This document shows, piece by piece, positions 18,627-28,781 of a stretch of DNA of 64,000 nt (positions within the stretch are counted from its first letter, which is position 1; each line of letters begins with the position of its first letter). The notes under the pieces are model-generated. The model had not been told where the DNA came from, searched no databases, and saw only the letters and a list, made by a program, of their open reading frames with translations. The translations under genes and the position numbers were made by a program. Source of the stretch: JAXMBN01 sp046349875 (GTDB lineage: Bacteria; Planctomycetota; Planctomycetia; Pirellulales; Pirellulaceae); assembly GCA_046349875.1 (NCBI GenBank), contig JAXMBN010000002.1, forward strand, positions 124,001 to 188,000, given 5' to 3'.

Positions 18627-19361
18627 TTATTCTACAGACTTCCATTCCAGGGTAATGGTTGTCGTTTGTTTGAATTGGTTTGCAGGGCGGGTCAAGACTT
18701 GGTGCAATCGGAAGGGAACTTGAGTGTTCTGAAAGACGCTCCATTCGACCCGCGATTCGATGGTTTCTCCCGAGGGTTCGAACTGGTTTGTTTGTGGGTT
18801 GAATCGACCATATTCGATCTTGCGACCGATGGGAATGAGACCTCGTTTGCGATCCAGTTCTAATCGCCAACGACGATCGTCCGTCAAGCCTGTGATAACC
18901 AATGATTCCTCCGAGGGCATCTCTACTTTGGCATTCTTGAAGTCGATCCATTTTCGAATTTCTTTGTGGACCGATTCCATTTTGGGATTGGAGGAGAAGA
19001 GTTGGATCTCTGCGAGTCCAAAGGTTCGTACATCAAAAAAACTCCCCGGCAAAAAATCGCCCATCTCGAAGGAGTTATCTTGGTTTTGAAAGGAAACCGA
19101 CTTTTTGGTGAAGTCAAAGGCTACCTGCTGACGGATTTCTGCTTGGCGACTCGCAGCCCGTTGCTCGCTGACAACAAGATGGTGCACTTCGAATTCTGCT
19201 TTGCGCATACGACTGCGAAGCAAAAGCATTCGCTCAAGGATCGATTCCGCATCGTTCGAAGCCGAAGCTGTTTTGGTCGCAATCGATTGGGCATGCCCCC
19301 ACGATCCCATTGAAAATCCTATTGCGACTGCAATCCATAAGCAGGTGCACAAGGATTTCAT
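18627..19361 (-). CDS. Secreted hypothetical protein, LolA-like by style
   Basis: The start is the ATG at 19359-19361, which has GGAAGGG upstream and gives a signal peptide (MKSLCTCLWIAVAIGFSMGS, then HAQS). The mature protein (about 220 aa) has a long helix with RSRMRKAEFEVHHLV, then a beta-rich part (RRWRLELDRKRGLIPIGRKI). This arrangement resembles planctomycete outer-membrane lipoprotein-sorting (LolA-like) hypotheticals, but that is a weak guess. It lies downstream of ftsH on the same strand, about 230 bp away. Confidence 0.55.
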   Translation of the reverse strand: MKSLCTCLWIAVAIGFSMGSWGHAQSIATKTASASNDAESILERMLLLRSRMRKAEFEVHHLVVSEQRAASRQAEIRQQVAFDFTKKSVSFQNQDNSFEMGDFLPGSFFDVRTFGLAEIQLFSSNPKMESVHKEIRKWIDFKNAKVEMPSEESLVITGLTDDRRWRLELDRKRGLIPIGRKIEYGRFNPQTNQFEPSGETIESRVEWSVFQNTQVPFRLHQVLTRPANQFKQTTTITLEWKSVE

Positions 19362-19588
19362 AGTGCCCTTCCCGGCGGGATGAAGGAAGATAGAGGGTTC
19401 GTCAGTCAAAGCTTGTGAGGATTGATAAGCTTTTCCAAGGAACCCGAAACGGATCATCATAATCCGAAAGAGAAGTACGGGACAACCTGCATGCCTAGGG
19501 AGCATGAGCGATTCACAAGACACTCATGCTCTGTGCGTGTTGGGGCTCCATGGAATGCCCCAGGCATCACTTACCGATGGCTCGCGGT

Positions 19589-21673
19589 TTATCCTGCCGT
19601 GCCGTTGGGGACCTCGCCATTGTGAAGCGATGTTGGTGGATCGGGAGGTACGTCGCGTCGCGACGCCACCGTGCCCGGAACGACGCGCGGACCTTCGAGA
19701 GTCGATTCAATGATCGATTTAAGGTCGTTAGAATCGATAACTTCGACCTCGATGAGACGCTGCGTAACCGCTTCAAGGGCAGCGCGGCGTTCGCTGAGGA
19801 TCAAGCGAGTCTTGTGTACCGATTCGTCGATGATTCGTTTGACTTCTTGGTCGATTTCGCGAGCCGTATGTTCGCTATAGTCGCGAGTATAAGGATCGCC
19901 ACCGCCGCCCATGAGGAACGGCGAGCGATTGCTTTCGCGATAGTTGACGCGACCAAGGCGGCTCATCCCGTACTCCATGACCATGGATCGCGCGATCGCC
20001 GTAACGCGTTCGAGATCGTTTTGGGCCCCGGTGCTGATATCGCGGAAAACGAGTTCTTCGGTGAGTGTACCGGCAAGCAGGACTTGCATTCGTGCTTCTA
20101 GTTCCGCTTGGGTCATCAGGTATCGATCACCTTCTGGCCGCTGCATGGTGTAACCCAAGGCCGCAATACCGCGAGGAATGATCGAGACTTTATGGACGGG
20201 ATCGGTGTCTGGGAGGCTGAAGGCAACGAGTGCATGGCCCGCTTCGTGATAGGCGACGCGCCGTTTTTCCTCTTCATTCATGACACGTTTCTTCTTTTCC
20301 AAACCAGCGGTGACGCGTTCGACACCATCGTTGAACTCCTCTTGTCCCACGACGGACTTCCCCTTTCGTGCGGCCAAGAGAGCTGCTTCATTCACCAGGT
20401 TGGAAAGGTCGGCACCGACGAATCCCGGGGTGATCGATGCGATCTGCTTGAGGTCGACATCGGGTCCGAGTTTTACATTCTTGACGTGTACTTTCAGAAT
20501 GTCTTCGCGACCTTGTTTGTCGGGACGATCCACCAGAACATTGCGGTCGAATCGGCCTGGGCGAAGCAAAGCAGGATCGAGCGTTTCGGGACGGTTGGTC
20601 GCGGCCATAACGATCACGCCCGCGTTGGCATCGAAGCCATCCATTTCGACGAGCAACGCATTCAATGTTTGTTCGCGTTCATCATGGGAGCCCGGGATGT
20701 TGCCGGCGCGGCTCTTGCCGAGTGCATCCAATTCATCGATGAAGATGATGCAAGGAGCCTTGGCGGTTGCTTGTTGGAACATATCGCGAACGCGAGCGGC
20801 ACCGACACCGACGAACATTTCGACGAAGTCGCTGCCCGAAAGAGAGAAGAACGGCACACCTGCTTCACCGGCGATGGCTTTGGCCAAAAGGGTTTTACCG
20901 GTACCAGGAGGTCCGACAAGCAATACACCCTTGGGAATGCGGCCACCCAGGCGCTGGTATTTATCAGGATGCTTTAAGAAGTCTACGACTTCACGCACTT
21001 CCTCGACCGCCTCATCAATACCGGCCACGTCATTGAACGTGACGCCAATATCTTCCTGAGCGTAGAGGCGTCCACGACTCCGTCCAAAGGACATAGGAGA
21101 ACCCACACCGCCCAAGCGACGCATCATGTAGAGAATGACACCCACCACCAACAGCACAGGAAGCATGAGGGGCAGATACTGCGATAGGACCCCTGGTGGT
21201 TCGGTGTAGCTGTAGTCGACGTTTGCCTCATCGAGAAGCTGCCTAAGTTTTCGGGAGGTTTCGTCGGTATCATCCTTGGCCGTTCGGAACTCGAGCGTTT
21301 GCGAGGGGCGAATTTCTCGGTCTTCAGCATCGAGCAACCGATAGTTGATCTTGCCGTAGATTTGTTTGTCTTCGATGCGTACGTCGCGAATCTTGCTGAC
21401 TTCTTCTTTGCGATCCTTGCGAGCATCGGAGGTGATGATGATCTTTCCTGGGAAAGATTCGGCATCGGCAGAGGAAGCACTACGGCGTTCGAGGTATCTG
21501 GTTTTCTCGAGGAGCTGCACCAAATCCGGGTAGCTGATTCGTTTGATGTTGTTGTTCGCGATGAGGGCGCTGACCAGAGCTACCATCATAGCGCCGATGA
21601 GCAAATACCAGATCCAGTTGCCCTTTGGTTTCTCTTCGGAAGTTCGCTTCTCGCCTTCTCCGCGATTCGACAT
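19589..21673 (-). CDS. ftsH: ATP-dependent zinc metalloprotease FtsH
   Basis: A 694-residue membrane AAA+ protease that degrades membrane and regulatory proteins. It has an N-terminal membrane helix (WIWYLLIGAMMVALVSALIA), a periplasmic domain and a second helix (LMLPVLLVVGVILYMM). Walker A GPPGTGKT lies at about 254-261, with CIIFIDELDALGK as Walker B. The SRH region contains ATNRPETLDPALLRPGRFDR. Zinc-site HEAGH is at 476-480. All expected motifs are intact and the length is normal. The start has no competing upstream ATG. Confidence 0.97.
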   Translation of the reverse strand: MSNRGEGEKRTSEEKPKGNWIWYLLIGAMMVALVSALIANNNIKRISYPDLVQLLEKTRYLERRSASSADAESFPGKIIITSDARKDRKEEVSKIRDVRIEDKQIYGKINYRLLDAEDREIRPSQTLEFRTAKDDTDETSRKLRQLLDEANVDYSYTEPPGVLSQYLPLMLPVLLVVGVILYMMRRLGGVGSPMSFGRSRGRLYAQEDIGVTFNDVAGIDEAVEEVREVVDFLKHPDKYQRLGGRIPKGVLLVGPPGTGKTLLAKAIAGEAGVPFFSLSGSDFVEMFVGVGAARVRDMFQQATAKAPCIIFIDELDALGKSRAGNIPGSHDEREQTLNALLVEMDGFDANAGVIVMAATNRPETLDPALLRPGRFDRNVLVDRPDKQGREDILKVHVKNVKLGPDVDLKQIASITPGFVGADLSNLVNEAALLAARKGKSVVGQEEFNDGVERVTAGLEKKKRVMNEEEKRRVAYHEAGHALVAFSLPDTDPVHKVSIIPRGIAALGYTMQRPEGDRYLMTQAELEARMQVLLAGTLTEELVFRDISTGAQNDLERVTAIARSMVMEYGMSRLGRVNYRESNRSPFLMGGGGDPYTRDYSEHTAREIDQEVKRIIDESVHKTRLILSERRAALEAVTQRLIEVEVIDSNDLKSIIESTLEGPRVVPGTVASRRDVPPDPPTSLHNGEVPNGTAG

Positions 21674-21979
21674 AAAATTTCCTTGCCAACTCTATAAAAT
21701 TTGGAGTTCTCGAAAATTCGAACGACGATGCGCCGTATTTTGACTATTTCGCGTGGGTTCCCTCGAATACCACCGGAAAGCCACTTGTTTGGTTCATTAT
21801 GGACGAGTCCGAGGGGCTGGAGGGCGTCCTGATGTTGAGGTTTTCCGGTCCGCCACCTAAAATCCTGAATTCGCGTGGAAGTGGTAGCGATAAAATCGTT
21901 TAGTCTACGTGCGGTATTGTTGCGGTAGGATGGCCCTCCGGCAAGACTTCAAAATCTCCTTGGACGTTTTCACAAGCCT
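21674..21979. other. Intergenic stretch between divergent ftsH and dxr
   Basis: No ORF or hairpin is convincing. It presumably holds both promoters. The ttgcggtagg and ggaagtggtagcgataaaatcg words near 21880-21930 are AT/GC mixed, and I cannot define boxes. Confidence 0.3.
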
Positions 21980-23155
21980 ATGACGAACCGAACAACGCAG
22001 AATATTGCCGTTTTCGGATCGACGGGGAGCATTGGTCGCGCAGCATTGGAGGTCATTGCCGGATTGGGTGGGGGGTATCGACTTCACTCCATCGCAGCGC
22101 ATCGAAGCCTGGATCTCCTTGAAAATCAGATTCAGCAGCACCGGCCTGCCATCGCCATTGCGACGGATCATGCGTGGGCTGACGAACGGGGCTGGTTGAA
22201 AGGAACGGGATCGACTGCGCGTCTGCGGGGTTACGAGCCTTTAGAAGAGGTTGCTCGATCCAGCGAAGTGGACATTTTGGTTGCTGCCATCGTTGGTAGC
22301 GCAGGCTTGTTGAGTTGTTTAGCGGCAGCCGAATCGGGCAAGCGTTTGGCTTTGGCCAACAAGGAAGCTCTGGTTGTGGCGGGACCGCTTCTCACCGAAG
22401 CTGTGCAGCGAGGCAACGCGCAGCTTTTACCTATCGATAGCGAACACAGTGCGATCTTTCAGGCGATGCATGCGGGAGATCAGCCTCGCGAAATTAAGCG
22501 AGTCATCTTGACGGCTAGCGGTGGATCTCTTCGCGATTGGCCCAAAGAAAAGCTCGGGCAAGCAACCGCAACCGATGCGTTGGCCCATCCTACGTGGCAG
22601 ATGGGGAAGAAGATCACCATCGACTCAGCCACCATGATGAATAAAGCTCTCGAGATCATCGAAGCGCGATGGCTATTCTCGCTCCAGGCCGATCAAATTC
22701 ATGTCGTCATTCATCCGCAATCGATTATCCATTCCATGGTGGAGTTTGTGGATGGATCGGTGGTGGCACAGTTAAGTCCTCCCGACATGAAGTTGCCCAT
22801 CCAATACGCATTGACCTATCCGTCTCGTTTTCCCAGCCCATCGGCCATGATGGATTGGACGAAGGCGATGAAGCTCGATTGGTTCCCCGCAGACATGGAA
22901 CGCTATCCTGCTCTACAATTGGGCTTTGAAGTGGCGGATCGTGGTGGAACATGCGGAGTGGTACTCAATGCAGCCAACGAAGCAGCGGTCCAGTTGTTTC
23001 TCGATGGGCACATCCTCTTTACCGACATCGCTGAAGTGTGTCGGCAGATACTTAATCACCATACCTACGATCCTCGTCCCACCTTATCCGAGTTGATGAA
23101 GCTCGACGCGTGGGCTCGAAAAGAAACTTATTCTTGGGCACATATCAAATGTTGA
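21980..23155 (+). CDS. dxr: 1-deoxy-D-xylulose 5-phosphate reductoisomerase
   Basis: Catalyses the NADPH-dependent conversion of DXP to MEP in isoprenoid biosynthesis. The N-terminus has the nucleotide-binding IAVFGSTGSIGRAALEV, followed by ALANKEALVVAG. The metal and substrate site shows LLPIDSEHSAIFQ, SGGSLRDWP and HPTWQMGKKITIDSATMMNK. At 391 aa it is full length and intact. Its stop overlaps the start of rseP (ATGTTGA), which indicates translational coupling; dxr next to rseP is a common bacterial arrangement. Confidence 0.97.
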   Translation: MTNRTTQNIAVFGSTGSIGRAALEVIAGLGGGYRLHSIAAHRSLDLLENQIQQHRPAIAIATDHAWADERGWLKGTGSTARLRGYEPLEEVARSSEVDILVAAIVGSAGLLSCLAAAESGKRLALANKEALVVAGPLLTEAVQRGNAQLLPIDSEHSAIFQAMHAGDQPREIKRVILTASGGSLRDWPKEKLGQATATDALAHPTWQMGKKITIDSATMMNKALEIIEARWLFSLQADQIHVVIHPQSIIHSMVEFVDGSVVAQLSPPDMKLPIQYALTYPSRFPSPSAMMDWTKAMKLDWFPADMERYPALQLGFEVADRGGTCGVVLNAANEAAVQLFLDGHILFTDIAEVCRQILNHHTYDPRPTLSELMKLDAWARKETYSWAHIKC

Positions 23156-25319
23156 ATTTCGAAGATGTCATCTCCAACACAACCTTTTTGTTCGCTGCTG
23201 CCGACGGAAATTGGCTCACCGGGTTCTCCAAGAGTGCGTTGAGCATTATTCAAGTGATCCTGGGGTTGGGATTTGTCATTTTCGTACACGAGCTAGGGCA
23301 TTTTTTGGCTGCAAAATTTTTCGGCGTTAAATGCGAAAAGTTTTATGTAGGCTTCGATGTTCCCATCAAGATTGGCCCCATTCGCTTGCCCGCTTCGCTC
23401 GGTAAGTTCCAATGGGGCGAGACCGAATATGGTATCGGCATCATCCCGTTAGGCGGCTACGTCAAGATGTTAGGGCAGGATGATGATCCACGACGAGCCG
23501 AAGAAGAAGCCGCTCGCATTCGCTTGGAAGGGCAAGAAGGCCAAAGTGGAAAACCCATGTTGGATCCACGATCCTTTCCTGCGAAGCCCGTCTATGCGCG
23601 GATGGTCATCATCAGCGCGGGCGTCATCATGAATTTGATCTTCGCGGTATTGATGGGAGCCTATGCGTTTCGTTGGGGTGTTCCCTACCAGCCTACGATC
23701 GTTAGCAGTACCACTGCAGGAGATCCCGCTTGGATGCAAGGCTTGCAGCCTGGCGATCAGCTCACTCAAGTGGGCGCGATGGATGAACCGGACCGAAAGC
23801 TTTGGTTTGAAGACATGGCCGAGAACGTTGCGATTGCAGGCCTTCGCGATGTGGATGCACCCTATCCCATCAAGTTCTTGCGAGGTGATGAAGAGAAAGA
23901 GGTCAAGACGGCCGGAACTCGAAGGCACGATCCCAAAGGGATACGAACCATGCTTGGGTTGCCATGGCAGCGTTCGACGCACGGCAAGGACGGGGATTTC
24001 TGCAGTATCAATTCGGGCGAAAGAACTTTGATACCTTTAACTTGAAGGGTGGAGATCGTATCGTCGCCGTCGATGGAAATCCGCTACCCGTCGATCCGCG
24101 GCTCAATCAACCCTTGGACTATGAGCTCAGCCGTAGAATCGATGCCAAATTAGATCAGCCGGTAACATTGCAAGTCGAACGAGCCCTTGAAGGTAAAAAG
24201 GACGAGTCAGAAAAAGTCGAGGTGACTCTACCTCCTCTCAAGATGCGAACAATTGGCGTACGCTTTGGCGGTGGAAAGGTATCTGCGCTTCAAGTCGATA
24301 GTTTGGCTGAAAAAGCAGGGGTCAAGGTCGGTGATCAAATCGTTCAGCTCAATGGCAAGGCTATCGACGACGCTTACACATTGATGTTGGCCTGCGGGCG
24401 TCTTGTGGGCAAAGAGGCAAGCCTAACCCTGCAGCGACCAGATCAGACGACGTACGATTTTCGATGGACCGTTCCCGAACTGCCGCTTTATGGATTAGGG
24501 CATGGCCATGTTGGGATGTTGGGGAATGAGCTGATCGGATCGGGAATTGTTTACGATGTGAGCAACACCATTTCGGGAACGGTCCCTGGTTCGGCTGCCG
24601 AAGAGGTTGGACTAAAGCCAGGCGATGAGTTGACTCAAGTGACTTTTACGCCGACGGCCGAAATGAAAAAAGAGTTTCCGAAAATCTTCACCAAAGAGTT
24701 TTCGGAAGCGATCACCTTGGGGGCTGACAACAATGCTATTTGGTTGATGGAATCGATTCAGCTTGTCCCTGTGGGGACCTCGCTCAAAGTTCACGTCTTG
24801 CGCGACAAGAAAGTTCATGATGCCAATCTGACGATCACCGAAAGCGATGAATGGAATTGGCCCGGTCGCGGACTGATCACCGAGCCTGCCATGCTGATCC
24901 ATCAGTCGGATTCGGCCACCGAGGCGTTGAGTCTCGGTGTACGCGAAACCAAGAAACGCATGCGAGGCGTTCTCACCTTTTTGAATCTATTGGTAACCGC
25001 TCGCGTTCCAGCCAAAGCCGTTGGTGGCCCCGGAATGATCTTCTACCAAGCCTCGTCGGCGGCTGATCAAGGAATCACCAAGTTGCTCATGTTCTTGGTG
25101 ATGCTCAGCGCGAACCTTGCGATCTTAAACTTCTTGCCGATCCCAGCTTTGGATGGAGGACATATGATGTTCTTGATCATCGAAGCGGCACGAGGCAAGC
25201 CGGTCGATGAAGAGCTACAAGCCAAACTCACTATGTTTGGAGTCCTTGCGTTATTGGCTTTGATGGGATTTGTCATCGTGAATGATGCGATGACGCTTGG
25301 ACGCATCTTCGGGCGATAG
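23149..25319 (+). CDS. rseP: Site-2 protease RseP, split by one frameshift
   Basis: Intramembrane zinc metalloprotease acting on anti-sigma factors. The ATG at 23149 overlaps the dxr stop. HELGH is at residues 47-51, and the second active-site motif NFLPIPALDGGH is near the C-terminus. Several PDZ-like segments lie between (GLQPGDQLTQVG, LKGGDRIVAVDG, GVKVGDQIVQLNG, GLKPGDELTQV). The first frame stops at 24045 and the second is open through 25319. The two join with one missing base somewhere in about 23950-24045. No classic slippery heptamer is seen there, so programmed shifting is unlikely. Joined length is about 723 aa, longer than E. coli RseP because of extra PDZ regions. Confidence 0.88.
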
Positions 25320-25349
25320 GATGTAGCTTTAGTACGATCTCTACGTAGT

Positions 25350-25366
25350 ACGATCGTCTCGATCGT
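25350..25366. terminator. Short hairpin downstream of rseP
   Basis: ACGATCG and CGATCGT form a perfect 7-bp stem around a 3-base loop, 30 bp after the rseP stop. There is no T-run, so termination is only a possibility. Confidence 0.3.
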
Positions 25367-25449
25367 GAACAAGAATCAATACGCGATTGGGACAATCGCA
25401 CGACGTACACTGAAGCGAGTTCGGCTAGCCTTAGTACGAGAGGAATGCC

Positions 25450-26526
25450 ATGAAGCGACGAGCTTGGATGAAGCAATCGATGGCAGGAGTCGCTATCGCT
25501 TCCAGTTGGAATGGTCTTGCAGCGTTTGGGCAGGCGCAAGGCGGACGCAAGATCAAGGTCGCTCAAATGGGAGTCGGTCATGCCCACGCAACCAAGTTGC
25601 AAGTCTACCGACAGTCTCCCGACTACGAGGTCGTAGGAATTGCTGAACCAAATGATGATCTTCGCAATCGCGCGAAAAAGCTTCCGGCCTACGAGGGACT
25701 GAAGTGGTTCTCCATGGAGGACATTCTGTCGATGTCCGAAGTGGAAGTGGTCCTAGTGGAAACGCGAGTCCGCGACCTATTGTCGACAGCACAGCGTTGC
25801 ATCGAAGCCAACAAGCATATCCATGTCGATAAGCCTGCTGGAAACTCGATGCCACAATGGCTTCACATTCTCAAAGCGGCCGAAGAGCGAAAACGATTGG
25901 TACAAATGGGGTACATGTACCGTTACAACCCCGGCATCTTGTTGATGCGAGAGCTCGTCGCCAAAGGTTGGCTTGGAGAGATCTTTGAAGTCCACACCGT
26001 AATGAGCAAGGTGGTCGATGATGCGGCGCGACAAGAGCTTGCCGAGTTTCGAGGAGGGATTTTCTTTGAACTGGCCTGCCATGTGCTCGACCTGGTGATC
26101 CATTTGCTGGGTGAACCACAACGCATCATGTCCAGCATGAAGCACTCATCCTCCAAGAAGGATGAGCTGATCGATAATGGGCTCTTGATGTTGGAATACC
26201 CTCGCGCTACGGCAACGGTACGATCGAGTGCCATCGAAATCGATGGTGGTGATCGTCGGCATTTCGTTGTGTGCGGAACCGAAGGAACACTCCATATCCA
26301 GCCGCTCGATAATCCGACTGCAAAACTAACCTTATCACAACCGCGCGGGGCCTATAAGAAAGGGACGCAGGTCATCGAGTTTCCGAAGTATACTCGTTAC
26401 GTTGCGGACGCCGCGGACATGGCCAAAATTCTGAAAGGCGAGAAGCAGAGCGACTATACCTATCAGCACGACGCGCTGGTGCAAAAGGTCCTTCTGGAAG
26501 CCTGTAGGATGTTGTCGCAGCGATAG
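25450..26526 (+). CDS. Gfo/Idh/MocA-family oxidoreductase, exported
   Basis: A 358-residue protein. The N-terminus (MKRRAWMKQSMAGVAIASSW) resembles a Tat-type leader, with an RR pair before a hydrophobic stretch. The Rossmann region begins KIKVAQMGVGHAHATK, and the family motif appears as DKPAG near residue 125-130, in place of the more usual EKP. A MGYMYRYNP stretch follows, then the C-terminal substrate domain. The family uses NAD(P) to oxidise or reduce sugars or related compounds; the exact substrate is not inferable. The next gene is a ring-cleavage-type hydrolase. Confidence 0.85.
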   Translation: MKRRAWMKQSMAGVAIASSWNGLAAFGQAQGGRKIKVAQMGVGHAHATKLQVYRQSPDYEVVGIAEPNDDLRNRAKKLPAYEGLKWFSMEDILSMSEVEVVLVETRVRDLLSTAQRCIEANKHIHVDKPAGNSMPQWLHILKAAEERKRLVQMGYMYRYNPGILLMRELVAKGWLGEIFEVHTVMSKVVDDAARQELAEFRGGIFFELACHVLDLVIHLLGEPQRIMSSMKHSSSKKDELIDNGLLMLEYPRATATVRSSAIEIDGGDRRHFVVCGTEGTLHIQPLDNPTAKLTLSQPRGAYKKGTQVIEFPKYTRYVADAADMAKILKGEKQSDYTYQHDALVQKVLLEACRMLSQR

Positions 26527-26640
26527 GTTGCTTTAAGCTGCGATGATGGATGCAAAGGAGACCACAATCGCATCGATTTTGGTCTCGGGTTGATTCAGAG
26601 TTCCTTTCCTTGATCTTTCGTATGAAGTTGAACAATTCGA

Positions 26641-27447
26641 ATGAAACTTGCACGATACGCACTGACGAGTGGTGAAATCTGTTGGGGATCTTTGCAGAGC
26701 GATGGACGCATGCGGCGATGTGAGGGATCGATTTTTGATGGGCCGCGCGAGACAGATCGTATGGACGAGCCCGCAAAGTTGCTGGCGCCTTTAGTCCCAG
26801 TGGACATTCTTTGCATTGGATTGAATTATCGAAAGCACGCCGAAGAAGGGAAGCAAGCCATTCCAGAGCATCCCGTGCTTTTCATGAAGAACATCGGGAC
26901 TTTGCAGAATCCATTGGATCCCATCTGCTTGCCGAGGAAGCTACACAGTGACAAAGTGGATTTCGAGTGCGAACTTGCAGTGGTGATTGGTCGCGAGTGT
27001 TACAACGTTACCCGCGAACATGCGCTGGAATACGTATTCGGGTACACCTGTGCCAACGATGTGAGTGCCCGCGATTGGCAACGCAATGGTGGAGGCGGCC
27101 AATGGTGTCGTGGAAAGACCTTTGCTACTTTTTGTCCGTTGGGACCTTATCTTGTAACGCGTGACGAGATTTCCAATCCAAACAATCTCTCGATTCGGAC
27201 TCGGCTCAATGGCGAAATCATGCAGGATTGGAATACCAACGACATGATTTTTGACGTGCCCTATCTGATTGAGTTCTTGAGTAGTAGCACGCGTCTCCTG
27301 CCAGGGACAGTGATACTGACCGGAACACCCCATGGTGTTGGGTTTGCGAGAAATCCACCCGTTTTCATGAAGGCGGGTGATGTCGTCGAAGTCGAGATCG
27401 AGAGTATTGGTCGACTGACAAACCCTGTCATGGATGAACCACTGTAG
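26641..27447 (+). CDS. Fumarylacetoacetate-hydrolase-family protein
   Basis: A 268-residue enzyme. The signature CIGLNYRKHAEEGKQAIP, the metal site around VDFECELAVVIG, and the GYTCANDVSARDWQ and ILTGTPHGVGF segments are typical of the FAH/HpaG superfamily. These enzymes hydrolyse or decarboxylate acylpyruvate-like compounds using a divalent metal. The N-terminal extension (residues 1-55) is the usual small domain. It follows the oxidoreductase by about 115 bp. A strong hairpin separates it from convergent fliG. Confidence 0.9.
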   Translation: MKLARYALTSGEICWGSLQSDGRMRRCEGSIFDGPRETDRMDEPAKLLAPLVPVDILCIGLNYRKHAEEGKQAIPEHPVLFMKNIGTLQNPLDPICLPRKLHSDKVDFECELAVVIGRECYNVTREHALEYVFGYTCANDVSARDWQRNGGGGQWCRGKTFATFCPLGPYLVTRDEISNPNNLSIRTRLNGEIMQDWNTNDMIFDVPYLIEFLSSSTRLLPGTVILTGTPHGVGFARNPPVFMKAGDVVEVEIESIGRLTNPVMDEPL

Positions 27448-27470
27448 ATGCGGGATGCCCGAAGCTGCTT

Positions 27471-27502
27471 CGATGGCTCTCGTAGCTCGACGAGAGCCAT
27501 CG
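27471..27502. terminator. Strong hairpin between convergent FAH-family gene and fliG
   Basis: CGATGGCTCTCGT pairs perfectly with ACGAGAGCCATCG (13-bp stem, 6-base loop). It lies between the two stop codons, which converge. There is no T-run on either side. It may act as a bidirectional terminator or mRNA-stabilising structure. Confidence 0.6.
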
Positions 27503-27517
27503 GCATGCTGAAGTGCG

Positions 27518-28537
27518 TTAGGCCACGAACTCTTCTTCCTGGTCGCCTGTGGGCCGCGCAAGTTGACCTGCTTCTTCCAAATTGCGGACGATGTCGACCA
27601 CCTTTTGTTGAACGGCTTCCACATCGGCCACGCGAACGCGCCCAAGGAAGTCCATTTCTTCCTTGAGCCCTTCGGCAGCTCGTTGCGACATGTTCTTCAT
27701 GATCTTTTCTTGCAACGCCTGGCTGGCACCCTTGAGAGCCATCGCCCATTGATTGGTTTCGACGTTCTTGAGTATCGTTTGGATATCCTTGTCGGCCAGC
27801 TTGACGATGTCTTCGAAAACAAACATGAGCCTTCGGATTTCCTCGACCAGATCGGTGGAATCTTTGGCGAGGTTTTCCAGGATGGTTCGTTCGGTGGTAC
27901 GATCCGAAACGTTGAGGATCTCCGCCACAGCGGGAACACCTCCAGCCTTCTGAAGCGATTGGCTCATGATCATCGCCATTCGCGTGCTGAGTGCGTTCTC
28001 GATATCCTCGATCGCTTCGGGACTGGTTTGGCCCATCTGCGCGATTCGTTTGATCACGGAGATCTGTTTGGGTGGTGGCAAACCAGCCAAGACGGTCGCA
28101 CCGGCCTGGGCGGGAATATGCGATATGACGAGCGAAATGGTTTGAGGATGCTCGTCGATGATGAACGAAAGAATGTTTTGTGGGTCGGCCTTTTGGAGGA
28201 AGCCAAAGGGGAGAGATTCCACCGTCTGCTGCAGCATCGTCAGCATTTCGGCGGCATCTTTGCCGAGAGCTTTCTTGACGAGAGACTTCGCGCGATCCAG
28301 ACCGCCATTGCTATGGCTAATGGAACTGGGTTGTCCGCTGAAGAACTCCGAGATGACCGATTCTTGCTCTTCCCCCGAAACGGAGTCCATCTGAGCGATG
28401 GCAAGGGAAACAAGTTCCACTTGGCGAATGGGAAGTTGAGCGAGTAGCGCTGCCGCTTCATCTTCTTCTAGACTCATCAGGAGTACGGCGGCTTTTCGAA
28501 CTCCCTCCAAGATGTTCACTTTGCGAGATTCCTTCAT
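27518..28537 (-). CDS. fliG: Flagellar motor switch protein FliG
   Basis: The start is the ATG at 28535-28537 (MKESRKVNILEGVRKAAVLL) with GAGG upstream; a longer frame to 28753 adds unlike sequence. At 339 aa it is normal. It has the N-terminal EDEAAALLAQLPIRQVE helix region, the middle EHPQTISLVISHIP repeat and the C-terminal EEIRRLMFVFEDIVKLADKD torque helix with its charged residues. The GGV motif region ends at QKAGGVPAVAEILN. No other flagellar genes are nearby, which suggests a scattered flagellar set. Confidence 0.95.
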   Translation of the reverse strand: MKESRKVNILEGVRKAAVLLMSLEEDEAAALLAQLPIRQVELVSLAIAQMDSVSGEEQESVISEFFSGQPSSISHSNGGLDRAKSLVKKALGKDAAEMLTMLQQTVESLPFGFLQKADPQNILSFIIDEHPQTISLVISHIPAQAGATVLAGLPPPKQISVIKRIAQMGQTSPEAIEDIENALSTRMAMIMSQSLQKAGGVPAVAEILNVSDRTTERTILENLAKDSTDLVEEIRRLMFVFEDIVKLADKDIQTILKNVETNQWAMALKGASQALQEKIMKNMSQRAAEGLKEEMDFLGRVRVADVEAVQQKVVDIVRNLEEAGQLARPTGDQEEEFVA

Positions 28538-28781
28538 ATGCCTCAAAATGGATCCATGTAACCAACAGAAGTTGCTGCCTACGTATGAACCTTCTTCGGT
28601 TATCGACCTATCGCTATGGGAAGATTTGGGTTTGTCTTTCGAGGTAGGCTGTGAGGAGAATACGACAGATTCGTCAATTTCGGTGTAACACTCGAAATCG
28701 CATCCGAAGGACATTACAATTCGATTAAACCTTACAGCCCTCCCTTGGCCCACCTACCTGGATTCGTTGGAGTAATCGTTC

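Noticed and set aside
20108..21059. Long open frames (289 and 259 codons) antisense to ftsH
   Set aside because: Low-information shadows of the ftsH codon pattern; ftsH is fully intact on the other strand.
23950..24045. Programmed ribosomal frameshift in rseP
   Set aside because: No slippery heptamer or strong downstream structure is seen; an indel is simpler.
27563..28447. 294-codon open frame antisense to fliG
   Set aside because: Shadow of fliG, no conserved features.
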